The notes beneath the pieces were generated by a model. The model saw only the letters and a list, made by a program, of their open reading frames with translations. It did not search any database and was not told the origin of the DNA. Below, one piece after another: positions 7,770 through 16,853 of a stretch of DNA of 64,000 nucleotides. Position 1 is the stretch's first letter; each line of letters begins with the position of its first letter. The translations under genes were made by a program, and so were the position numbers. Source of the stretch: a virus; IMG/VR virus record IMGVR_UViG_3300031952_002809, positions 57,554-121,553 of that record; one strand, 5' to 3'.

Positions 7770-10700
7770 ATGGCACTAATTGATCGAGCATTTGATGTAC
7801 TGAATGGAATATCCCTCGGTGATACGGTAGGGATATTCTATTCGGATGCGTCACCTAATACAAGTGGTTTAGATTCCCCTGAGGGGTCTATTGCTTTGCA
7901 AGTACCTCCTTCAGGAGAACCTCAGCTTTGGAAAAAGTTTGGATCAAGTTCTACAGCATGGAAAAAACTTCAAACTAAGACGTACACATCTACGGGAATT
8001 CCTACTACGAACAATGACGGTGTAGACACGGCTGGTATTGGTATTACTTTTGAACCAGGTGATCTTTGGATAAATACCGATACCAGTACGGGTTTTTATG
8101 TTTGTTTTCAGAATACGACCGGTTCTGCTCTTTGGGGTCAGGCTGGCGGGGCTGCTAGCTTTGAGTCAAGCACAGCTAATATTAAGATGGATGGGACTGC
8201 TTCAGTTGGTGAACTGAACACAGTTCCAAGAGCCGATCACGTCCACCCTTCAGATACTTCAAAGCAGAATGCACACGCTATTGGAAATCTTACTACTTCA
8301 ACTGGCTTACTTGTTTCTGGGGGAACCGGGGCGGTTATAGGAAGTGGAACAGTCTTATCTCTTCCACAACTACTTGGTCCTAGTGATTCTCCTACTTTTG
8401 TTGATGTAACTCTTTCAAGCATGCACAGAACTGTAAGTGCTCTTGGAACTGATACTAAAATGGCAACAGGTGTTCCTTTTGGAGAAAGAGGAAAGTTTAA
8501 AGTTGCCTTTACATACAGCGCTCCAAACATTGTAGCTACCATTTCCTTTGTTGGAGCAAATACATCGTTTTCGTATTATATCAGTGGAAAGAAATTTACA
8601 GTAACCTCAACCGGACTTTCTGCATACACAAAATCAGCAACGGCAGCAGAAGGAACATGGTACTTTTATATAAACCAATCAACGACTGATGTTAATGCTC
8701 CCGACGTGTCTTTGTCTCAGATTCCCTGGACTATCTACGATCCAGATGTTCTTTTATGGAATGCATACTACAACGCAACTGCTACTGATATAACCTGGGT
8801 TGGTGAAGAGCGTCATACCGCCGGTAGAGATATTTATAATCATGCAAGAAATCATGCTCAAGGTGCTATATATAAATCTGGATTGCTGTTTAGTCAATAC
8901 AATGGGCTAACCGCTTTCTCATCAAATACTGACAACAATTTTGGAAGAGCGCAGGCTATAGTGAGCAGTGGCTCATTCTATGATGAAGACATCCAAAATA
9001 CTATATCGCATACAGATGCTTCAATTACTTCCACTACTAGCTCACCCGCAACGGGTTGGAATTTAACAGTAAATCAATTTCTTGGATTCACTGCATTGGC
9101 TACCACTGGAACCAATGCAACAACGATAGTATTTACAACAACTCGAACACTGGCTACCGGTCAAGCTGTTACAGTTATGACAGGAAATACAACGACTGTT
9201 CGTGGAACAACTACGATAACAACAGGTGGAACGAGTACATCGTTTACTGTATCCTCAGTAACTGGATTAGCATCAGGTGACGCTATCGTAATTGGAGCAC
9301 GAATTCCTATTTATTATATATCTGCCGTTGCTGGTGGAGTTTATACCTGGAGAAAGCTTACATCAACTGATTTTCTTGGTGTATCCGGTGGAGTGGCAAT
9401 AACTGCTGCTACTATTGCGTCAGCAACATGTCAGTACAATAATGCTACTGCTGGTGGCTTTGCAACAATAACTGCAAATAGATATTATCCAATGTATCTA
9501 ATTGCAACGAATATGACTAGTGAACCTGTTATTGCTGTACTTGGGCAGGGACAATCAACAAATGCAACTCTAGCTACGGCGCTAGGAGAGGCTCCATTTC
9601 AATTTGCAAACGTAGCAGGATTATCTGGGTTAGGTATACAAGAAGCCGTACCATTTTATCGATTAACATATCATTACAATACGGGTGGGGCTTTTACCAA
9701 TACTCGCATAAAAGTAGTTGATGTTACTTTTCTTAATTTACGTGTATCAACTGTGTCTGGAACTGTTATAGGTTCTTCTCCGTCTACAATGGCAGCATCT
9801 CAGGTTACAACAGATACTACTAATTTCAGTAATGTACTTTCAACAAGTGATACCACTGTTCAGAACGCACTTGATACTATTGATGATCACGTTCACAATA
9901 CGTATTGGGGCGGTACAGATTCAGGAAGCACAAACGCTTTTGTTGTTACTCCTTCTCCAGCGGCTACAGCATATACTGCAGGAATGGTTGTTCGATTCAA
10001 AGCCAACTCAACAAATACCGGAGCAAGTACAATAAACGTAAATGCTCTTGGTACCAAAACAATAAAGAAAAATGGACTGAGTGATCTTGTCAGCAATGAT
10101 ATTGTTTCAGGTCAGATAGTAACATTAGTATATGATGGAACATATTTTCAACTTCAGGTTGTTGAAGGAATAGTTTCGTACGCTCTTGTATCTGATGCAG
10201 AAGCAGCAACTGGATTTGGAAACAATCTGTGCTATGTAGTTGCTACTGATACTTTATATCGATATATCGCTGCTGGTTCAGCATATACCGACGATAACAA
10301 ATATGTTTTAAGCACAGGTTCTGGTGGAAACACAAGATGGGTTGGTGTTGCTGGTAGATATATTTATACGTCAACGAATGTATTCTATGGATTTGAATCT
10401 TCATTCTCCACAAGTTCTGGAATGTACAATACATCTTTTGGAACGAATAGTCTATACACTAATTCGGCTGGTGGAGCAAACGTTGCTGTTGGGCATAATG
10501 CTTTATATTCTTCTAATGCCGACTCAAATACAGCTGTAGGCAAAAGCGCTGGTTCTTCTACTACAGGCGGATACAATACTTATATTGGAAATAGTAGTGG
10601 TACTAATGCCACGTCAGGGACAGGCAACACAGCGGTAGGCTTTTCAGCTTATTCTGGTGCAAGCGGACCAACATATGCAACAGGTTCCAGCAACGTTGCA

Positions 10701-13700
10701 ATCGGCTACCAGGCGGCGCAAGCGGCATCGTCCGTTGCTAATAGCGTATTTATTGGTTATCGTGCTGCATACAGTGTTACGAATTCTCCCGGACTACTTA
10801 CTATAATTGGTTATCAAGCTGGCTACTCCACAACGTCTGGAAATAGCACAACACTTATTGGTGGTAACGCTGGGTATTATCTTACTACAGAAAATTTTAA
10901 TACATTCATTGGAGCTGCTGCTGGTTTTTATGTTACTGCTGCTAACAATATTTTAATTGGGTATCGTTCTGGCTATGGAGCTTCTGGTCAGAGCACGGGT
11001 ATTCAGAATGTTGCTATTGGAAATTATACTCTTGAAGATATAACTACTGCTACTGAGAATGTTGTTGTTGGAAATAACGCAGGGCATGATATAACAACAG
11101 GAAGTTATAATGTTTTATTGGGCGGAACTGCCGGTAATGCATTAACTACGCAAAGTTATAACATAGCAATCGGATTGTCTGCTCTTTATACTAATGCTGC
11201 TGATTATAATATTGCAATAGGATATAAAGCTGGTGAATTAAATGTTAGTGGAACTTCGTTAGTATATATAGGATATACCGCAGGAAGATATGCTACAGGA
11301 GCATCTAACCTTTATATAGGAGATTGCGCTGGAAGAGGGGTGTCCGGTCAAAGTACTGGTATAGCAAATATTGCTATCGGAGCAACAGCCTTATACGTGT
11401 ATACAACAGGCCACGATAACACAGCAATAGGACTTCAGTCTTTACAATCCCTCACGACAGGGAATTACAATACAGCTATTGGGGCTAATGCTGGATATGG
11501 TATAACTACAACTAATGGTAATATGCTACTGGGAACATACGCAGGACAATATGTTGATGGAAACTATAATACTTATATTGGATATCAAACTGGTCTTGGG
11601 TCAAGTGGTGCTTCAACGGGTATTGGGAATGTTGGTATTGGATTCAGTGCCGCTGCTGCAACTACTATTGGAAGTTATAATATTTCTATAGGATATCTAG
11701 CCGCTTCAGCTCTTCAAAACATGACTGATACAATAATGATAGGAAGATATGCTGGTGGTAAATCATTTGGAAATGATACCGGAAGTATTTATATGGGTGC
11801 ATATTCCGGCCAATACTGTGTTGGCAATGCTGCTAATGTACTTATAGGATACAATATATTGACTGCTGGAGTAACAAATAGCAGTGTTATTATTGGATAC
11901 AATGCATATAGAGGAAGTCAGGGAACTTCTGAAGTAACTAATATAACGGTTAATAGTGCCACAATTGCAAATTATGTTGGTGATTGGTATCGCTTCTATA
12001 GTGCATATGATCCAGCAGCATTTACCTTTGATTTCTGGTTCGACACAACTGGATCAGATTCGAAACCCGCCGGAGCAAATGGAACTGTTCAAACTAAAAT
12101 AAATATTACGGGTTTAACAACTGTCCATCAAATTGCCACTGCGATTGCAACAGCAATGAATGGAATGACCTATTGTGGATTGCAAATATTTTCCAGCAGT
12201 AGCACAACGTCTCCAGCTATAATTACAGCTGTGCGACCTGGTACGGTTACTGATCCAGTCATGACTAATGCCAGCGAATTGTCTGCTACCGTTACAACAC
12301 AAGGGGCTTCTGCTGCATACGGTGTTGCGAATGTGTATATTGGATACCAAGCTGGATATTCTACAAGCTACGGTTATCATAATGTATATCTTGGATACCA
12401 AGCTGGGTATTCGGGGACATCTGCAGATTCTGGAATAGCAATTGGATATAATGCTGGATATGCAAATTCTACTCAAACGGGTTCTGTTTTTATCGGGCAT
12501 TCTGCTGGGCAATATGCTACCGGTGTTTCTGTAACATTTGTTGGTTATCATGCCGGTATGGGAGTAACTGGTCAAAGCTCGGGACAAGCTAATACTTTTA
12601 TTGGATATAATAGTGGTCAGGCATTTACAACAGCTGCTCACAATACATGTATTGGCGCTAATGCTGGATCAAATATTACTACAGGGCAAGGCAATGTTTT
12701 AGTTGGGACAGGAACTAGTCTTTACAGTGCGTCAGGAAGCTATAATACAATTTTAGGAGGTTATGCAAACACAGGATACCCATACTTAGCAAATACTGTA
12801 GCTAGTAATGTAATGATTGGATATAATGCAGGATATTATTCCGTATCATCATTATTGAATGTATTTATTGGAAATGAGTCTGGGTATAATGCTTTAGCAA
12901 CTAGTTATAATGTATTTGTTGGTAATTACTCTGGAAGGAATGTTACAACTAGTCGTAATATTGCAATAGGCTATCAAACATACGGCGGCACTTCAATAAC
13001 AGTAGCGTATGAGAGTACCCGAGTATCGTGTGTAGCTGACGTAAGTGGGTCTTTAGCTGGAAAATATTTTTCATTTTCATCAACTACAACGACATATTGG
13101 TTATGGTATCAAGTATCGGGATCTGGTACTGCCCCAACTCCAGATGCTGGTCAGACATTAGTACAATGTAACCTCACAACTAACGATACTGCTATATCAG
13201 TAGCGACTAAAACTATTACAGCAATACAAGGAATTAGTGGTACTCCAGTCTATGCGTATCCTCTAACCGGTTCCGTGTATGTATATATTGTAAATAAATT
13301 AGCAGGCAATGTTACTGATGCTGCTAATGGTGCTGGCGGACTTTCTCCGGGATTTTCTTTTACATACACGCAAGGATCTGGTACTTCCACTACAGCTACA
13401 GAAGGAGTAGCATTAGGGCATCAAGCATTGACTGCAGTAACATCAGGTTCATCCAATACAGCACTTGGATACAGGGCAGGGTATACATTAACAACAGGAA
13501 CAAATAACATTTTTGTTGGGCATACAGCAGACACAACGTCCACAGGGTTAGTAAATTCTATTGTTATTGGTTATGGGGCTACTACAGCTACAAGCAATCA
13601 AATATATGTCGGTAATGCTTCAACAACATCTGCAATCGTAAAAGGTATTTATGGAAATACCAATGGAGCAAATTCCTTCGTACGTATAGGATCAGACGGT

Positions 13701-13943
13701 ACTTTATATCAAGATAATAATCCTCCTACTGGTGGTGGAACATACGCTGAAGAGATATTCACCGCAACACCTGCACAGACAAATTTTTCATTATCCAATG
13801 CCCCGCTTGCTGAAGCATCAACATGGGTATTTATAGATGCAGCTTATTCTGCAACAGACCAATATACAATATCGACTACGACATTAATACTGGGAACTGG
13901 ATTGGCTGGTGGAGAGAAAGTAGTAATTAAGTACATTTATTAG
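7770..13943 (+). CDS. Giant tail fibre with YadA-head-like repeats (2057 aa)
   Basis: Order: N-terminal attachment module (1-130, shared with the gene upstream); a DHVHP motif in TVPRADHVHPSDTSKQ (about 145); beta-rich shaft to about 860; then long runs of the 14-residue left-handed repeat typical of YadA/Hep_Hag heads (patterns NTAVGxxAG, NIAIGYxAG) at about 883-1387, 1517-1743 and 1877-1943. The runs are broken by two related inserted domains (about 1390-1515 and 1744-1870; WYRFYSAYD versus KYFSFSSTT, each with a later AIATA/TKTITAI helix). The C-terminus is a small beta domain. It should trimerise and bind the host. It has no S74 chaperone; the next gene does. Confidence 0.88.
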   Translation: MALIDRAFDVLNGISLGDTVGIFYSDASPNTSGLDSPEGSIALQVPPSGEPQLWKKFGSSSTAWKKLQTKTYTSTGIPTTNNDGVDTAGIGITFEPGDLWINTDTSTGFYVCFQNTTGSALWGQAGGAASFESSTANIKMDGTASVGELNTVPRADHVHPSDTSKQNAHAIGNLTTSTGLLVSGGTGAVIGSGTVLSLPQLLGPSDSPTFVDVTLSSMHRTVSALGTDTKMATGVPFGERGKFKVAFTYSAPNIVATISFVGANTSFSYYISGKKFTVTSTGLSAYTKSATAAEGTWYFYINQSTTDVNAPDVSLSQIPWTIYDPDVLLWNAYYNATATDITWVGEERHTAGRDIYNHARNHAQGAIYKSGLLFSQYNGLTAFSSNTDNNFGRAQAIVSSGSFYDEDIQNTISHTDASITSTTSSPATGWNLTVNQFLGFTALATTGTNATTIVFTTTRTLATGQAVTVMTGNTTTVRGTTTITTGGTSTSFTVSSVTGLASGDAIVIGARIPIYYISAVAGGVYTWRKLTSTDFLGVSGGVAITAATIASATCQYNNATAGGFATITANRYYPMYLIATNMTSEPVIAVLGQGQSTNATLATALGEAPFQFANVAGLSGLGIQEAVPFYRLTYHYNTGGAFTNTRIKVVDVTFLNLRVSTVSGTVIGSSPSTMAASQVTTDTTNFSNVLSTSDTTVQNALDTIDDHVHNTYWGGTDSGSTNAFVVTPSPAATAYTAGMVVRFKANSTNTGASTINVNALGTKTIKKNGLSDLVSNDIVSGQIVTLVYDGTYFQLQVVEGIVSYALVSDAEAATGFGNNLCYVVATDTLYRYIAAGSAYTDDNKYVLSTGSGGNTRWVGVAGRYIYTSTNVFYGFESSFSTSSGMYNTSFGTNSLYTNSAGGANVAVGHNALYSSNADSNTAVGKSAGSSTTGGYNTYIGNSSGTNATSGTGNTAVGFSAYSGASGPTYATGSSNVAIGYQAAQAASSVANSVFIGYRAAYSVTNSPGLLTIIGYQAGYSTTSGNSTTLIGGNAGYYLTTENFNTFIGAAAGFYVTAANNILIGYRSGYGASGQSTGIQNVAIGNYTLEDITTATENVVVGNNAGHDITTGSYNVLLGGTAGNALTTQSYNIAIGLSALYTNAADYNIAIGYKAGELNVSGTSLVYIGYTAGRYATGASNLYIGDCAGRGVSGQSTGIANIAIGATALYVYTTGHDNTAIGLQSLQSLTTGNYNTAIGANAGYGITTTNGNMLLGTYAGQYVDGNYNTYIGYQTGLGSSGASTGIGNVGIGFSAAAATTIGSYNISIGYLAASALQNMTDTIMIGRYAGGKSFGNDTGSIYMGAYSGQYCVGNAANVLIGYNILTAGVTNSSVIIGYNAYRGSQGTSEVTNITVNSATIANYVGDWYRFYSAYDPAAFTFDFWFDTTGSDSKPAGANGTVQTKINITGLTTVHQIATAIATAMNGMTYCGLQIFSSSSTTSPAIITAVRPGTVTDPVMTNASELSATVTTQGASAAYGVANVYIGYQAGYSTSYGYHNVYLGYQAGYSGTSADSGIAIGYNAGYANSTQTGSVFIGHSAGQYATGVSVTFVGYHAGMGVTGQSSGQANTFIGYNSGQAFTTAAHNTCIGANAGSNITTGQGNVLVGTGTSLYSASGSYNTILGGYANTGYPYLANTVASNVMIGYNAGYYSVSSLLNVFIGNESGYNALATSYNVFVGNYSGRNVTTSRNIAIGYQTYGGTSITVAYESTRVSCVADVSGSLAGKYFSFSSTTTTYWLWYQVSGSGTAPTPDAGQTLVQCNLTTNDTAISVATKTITAIQGISGTPVYAYPLTGSVYVYIVNKLAGNVTDAANGAGGLSPGFSFTYTQGSGTSTTATEGVALGHQALTAVTSGSSNTALGYRAGYTLTTGTNNIFVGHTADTTSTGLVNSIVIGYGATTATSNQIYVGNASTTSAIVKGIYGNTNGANSFVRIGSDGTLYQDNNPPTGGGTYAEEIFTATPAQTNFSLSNAPLAEASTWVFIDAAYSATDQYTISTTTLILGTGLAGGEKVVIKYIY
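13629..13693 (+). repeat. 65-bp exact repeat shared with the next fibre gene (copy 1)
   Basis: Bases 13629-13693 are identical to 15893-15957 in the following fibre gene. The copies encode the same stretch (VKGIYGNTNGAN and onward) at the end of each YadA-like region. Such exact identity between different genes suggests recent exchange or gene conversion. Confidence 0.85.
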
Positions 13944-13951
13944 GAAATGCT

Positions 13952-16852
13952 ATGGACAAAATAACAACAAAGTCCGTTGACTTTTTAAGCGACGATATAA
14001 CTCTAGCTGCGGATAGTAGTACTTTAGTATCTACTCAGCATGCTACTAAACAATTCGTTGCGAATTACATTACATCAACAGGTATTCGAACTTTTACTAC
14101 GGTATCTGCTGCGGAAACATCAACGGGAACTGATAATAACCTATGTTATGTTGTAGAGACAGATACATTCTATAGATACACCTCAACAGGCTCTGCATAT
14201 ACTGACGATAATAAATGGATACTAAGTACTGGAGATGGTGGAGATACTAGATGGATTGGTGTTAGTGGAAAGTATATTTATACAAATAATTATTATGCGG
14301 CAGATAATTTATTTTATGGATTTGGTGCTTTACCAAAATTAAATAATCTTTATCAAGAAAATAATTTTGCTATGGGGCATAGTGCAGCAGCATTAATGGA
14401 ATATGGAGCTAGTAATACAATTATTGGAAATCATGCACTTGAACATACAGATGAAGGCTATGCTAGTATAATCATTGGTTATCAAGCTGGATATAATATT
14501 GATTATATAGAATATAGTATATTAATTGGGGAAACTACGGGGGAGAATATTTCTAATTGTAATAGTAATATTGCAATTGGACATCAATGCTTGCGTGGCC
14601 TGACTGATAGTTCTGCTAATCATTCTATTGCTATAGGTAACGATGCTTTGGTTGGAGTAACAACAGCACAATATAATATTGCTATTGGTCATGCTGCAGG
14701 TTACATCTCCTCAGGTTCTAACAATGTACTATTAGGTTATGATGCTGATGTCGCAACAGATACTAATTCCAACTCAATAGTAATTGGTTCAGGGGCAGTA
14801 TCTATAGCAAATAATCAAACCTTTATAGGTAACGCTTCTACAACTTCCACAATTATAAAAGGAATTTATGGAAATACAGATGGTTCTAATCCTTATGTAA
14901 GGGTTGGCTCTAACGGCACACTATACGAAGATAATAATGCTCCTGTATCTGGAGTTACAACATACACTACTGTTTCTGCTGCGGAAACATCAACGGGAAC
15001 TGATAATAACCTATGTTATGTTGTAGAGACAGATACATTCTATAGATACACCTCAACAGGCTCTGCATATACTGATGATAATAAATGGATACTAAGTACT
15101 GGAGATGGTGGAGATACTAGATGGATCGGGGTTAGTGGAAAATACATATACACAACAGATAATTTATTTTATGGATTTGGTGCCTTATATAACATATTAT
15201 ATGGGGGAAATAATGTTGCAATAGGAAATAATGCATTATTCACTAATGTTTATGGGGCAGCGAATATTGCAATTGGTAATAATGCTTTATTATACAATGA
15301 TGGGGATGATGTTATTTCCATTGGATATAACTCTTTAGGTAATATTACTGAGGGTTATACTTCGGTTGTAATTGGATCTAATGCTGGGTATAATGCTACA
15401 AGTGTTAATGGTAGTGTGCTTATTGGTTTCGAGGCCGGTTATAACTATTCAGGTCCTGATGATGTGATTGCTATAGGCCGAGGAGCTGCATATGGGAACG
15501 CTAGTACTGCAAGTTATATAATTGCCTTAGGAGGTGATTCATTATATTCTATTACTTCTGGATATTATAATACAGCTGTTGGGTTCAGTGCAGGATACGC
15601 ACTTCAAACCGGAGAATCTAACGTAATGTTAGGAAATAATTCTAATTCTTCTAATATTAGTGGAAGTTATAATGTTGCTGTTGGTCGAGGAGCTTTACAG
15701 TACAATACTACAGATAATAATGTAGCAGTAGGCTATCTAGCAGGAGATTTATTAACAACAGGAACAAATAATGTTATACTAGGTTATGATGCTGATGTCG
15801 CAACAGATACTAATTCCAACTCAATAGTAATTGGTTCAGGGGCAGTATCTATAGCAAATAATCAAACCTTTATAGGTAATTCTTCTACCGGTTCTGCAAT
15901 CGTAAAAGGTATTTATGGAAATACCAATGGAGCAAATTCCTTCGTACGTATAGGATCTGATGGTACCCTCTATCAAGATAACAACCCACCTGCCACCGTA
16001 ACTTTTGAAACATCAACTGGAAATATTAAACAAGATGGTGCTGTTTCTGTTGGAGTGCTATCAACAGTACCAAGGGCAGATCATATACATCCGACTGATA
16101 CTTCTCGTCAAGCAGTGCTTACACCAGGTTCCATATCTGAAACCACAAGCTCTGTTCTGACTATAACTAATGGATCTAATTCTACTGTTGGTCCGAATGT
16201 TACAATACAAGTTGCACAAGCGAATACCAGCACTGGAGGATACCTTTCAGCAGCTGATTGGAATGCCTTTAATAATTCAGGTATTGTAAAATATAGCACA
16301 GTATCCGTTGCAGAAACTTCGACTGGAATAGACAACGATATATGCTACGTAGTAGAAACAGAATCCTGGTATCGATATGAATCTTCGGGTTCTGCTTATA
16401 CTGTTGATCATTTGTATGTACTTTCTACTGGTGATGCCGGAAACACTCGTCGGTTAGCTGTTTCAGGTAAATACACTAACGCTTCATCAGTTTATTTTAA
16501 TGGTATTTATGCCAATACGAGTGCTTCTGAACCATATGTTCGGGTAGGGACTGATGGAAAACTCTATCGAGATAATTCATCCCTACGCTATAAAAAGAAT
16601 ATAACTGATATAGAAATTGATACTGCTAAAATATACAGCCTACGACCTGTATCGTACAATTCAATATCTGCTGAAGATACTAAACGTCATATTGGTTTGA
16701 TAGCTGAAGAAGTGGCAGAGATACTTCCTGAAGTTGTTGGATATGCTGACGGAAAGCCGGATCATATTAATTACGATAGATTGGTTGTTCCATTAATATC
16801 TGAGATTAAGAAACTCAAACAAGAAATTGAAGAATTAAAAAAGAGAGTATAA
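13952..16852 (+). CDS. YadA-head-like fibre with C-terminal S74 intramolecular chaperone
   Basis: 966 residues. Two large internal copies: a Trp/Tyr domain (TDNNLCYVVETDTFYRYT) at about 50-110 and again at 340-400, each followed by YadA-like repeats (NIAIGNNALL, NTAVGFSAGYA) and a GIYGNT segment. A DHIHP motif occurs near 705 and a third, diverged Trp/Tyr domain near 785. The last 95 residues are a peptidase S74 domain: SSLRYKKNI, RPVSYN, HIGLIAEEV and a coiled-coil end (EIKKLKQEIEELKK). S74 domains assemble the trimer and then cut themselves off at the Ser, with the nearby Lys as partner; both residues are present. It follows the giant fibre by 8 nt. Confidence 0.9.
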   Translation: MDKITTKSVDFLSDDITLAADSSTLVSTQHATKQFVANYITSTGIRTFTTVSAAETSTGTDNNLCYVVETDTFYRYTSTGSAYTDDNKWILSTGDGGDTRWIGVSGKYIYTNNYYAADNLFYGFGALPKLNNLYQENNFAMGHSAAALMEYGASNTIIGNHALEHTDEGYASIIIGYQAGYNIDYIEYSILIGETTGENISNCNSNIAIGHQCLRGLTDSSANHSIAIGNDALVGVTTAQYNIAIGHAAGYISSGSNNVLLGYDADVATDTNSNSIVIGSGAVSIANNQTFIGNASTTSTIIKGIYGNTDGSNPYVRVGSNGTLYEDNNAPVSGVTTYTTVSAAETSTGTDNNLCYVVETDTFYRYTSTGSAYTDDNKWILSTGDGGDTRWIGVSGKYIYTTDNLFYGFGALYNILYGGNNVAIGNNALFTNVYGAANIAIGNNALLYNDGDDVISIGYNSLGNITEGYTSVVIGSNAGYNATSVNGSVLIGFEAGYNYSGPDDVIAIGRGAAYGNASTASYIIALGGDSLYSITSGYYNTAVGFSAGYALQTGESNVMLGNNSNSSNISGSYNVAVGRGALQYNTTDNNVAVGYLAGDLLTTGTNNVILGYDADVATDTNSNSIVIGSGAVSIANNQTFIGNSSTGSAIVKGIYGNTNGANSFVRIGSDGTLYQDNNPPATVTFETSTGNIKQDGAVSVGVLSTVPRADHIHPTDTSRQAVLTPGSISETTSSVLTITNGSNSTVGPNVTIQVAQANTSTGGYLSAADWNAFNNSGIVKYSTVSVAETSTGIDNDICYVVETESWYRYESSGSAYTVDHLYVLSTGDAGNTRRLAVSGKYTNASSVYFNGIYANTSASEPYVRVGTDGKLYRDNSSLRYKKNITDIEIDTAKIYSLRPVSYNSISAEDTKRHIGLIAEEVAEILPEVVGYADGKPDHINYDRLVVPLISEIKKLKQEIEELKKRV
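14105..14260 (+). repeat. Long internal direct repeat of the S74 fibre gene (copy 1 of 2)
   Basis: Bases 14105-14255 recur at 14975-15125 with a single difference (GACGATA versus GATGATA) by eye. A second internal repeat, 14734-14832, is exact at 15781-15879. Both encode the Trp/Tyr domain and the end of the YadA-like run, and show a recent duplication of about 0.9-1 kb within the gene. Confidence 0.8.
15781..15957 (+). repeat. Second copies of internal and inter-gene fibre repeats
   Basis: Bases 15781-15879 repeat 14734-14832 exactly (99 bp), and 15893-15957 repeat 13629-13693 of the giant fibre exactly (65 bp). The adjacency of an intra-gene and an inter-gene repeat marks a mosaic junction. 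Confidence 0.8.
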
Positions 16853-16853
16853 T

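Noticed and set aside
12114-12641. 175-codon minus-strand frame inside the giant fibre
   Set aside because: Ser/Cys/Ile-rich shadow of YadA-like repeats, no ribosome site and no neighbours on that strand.
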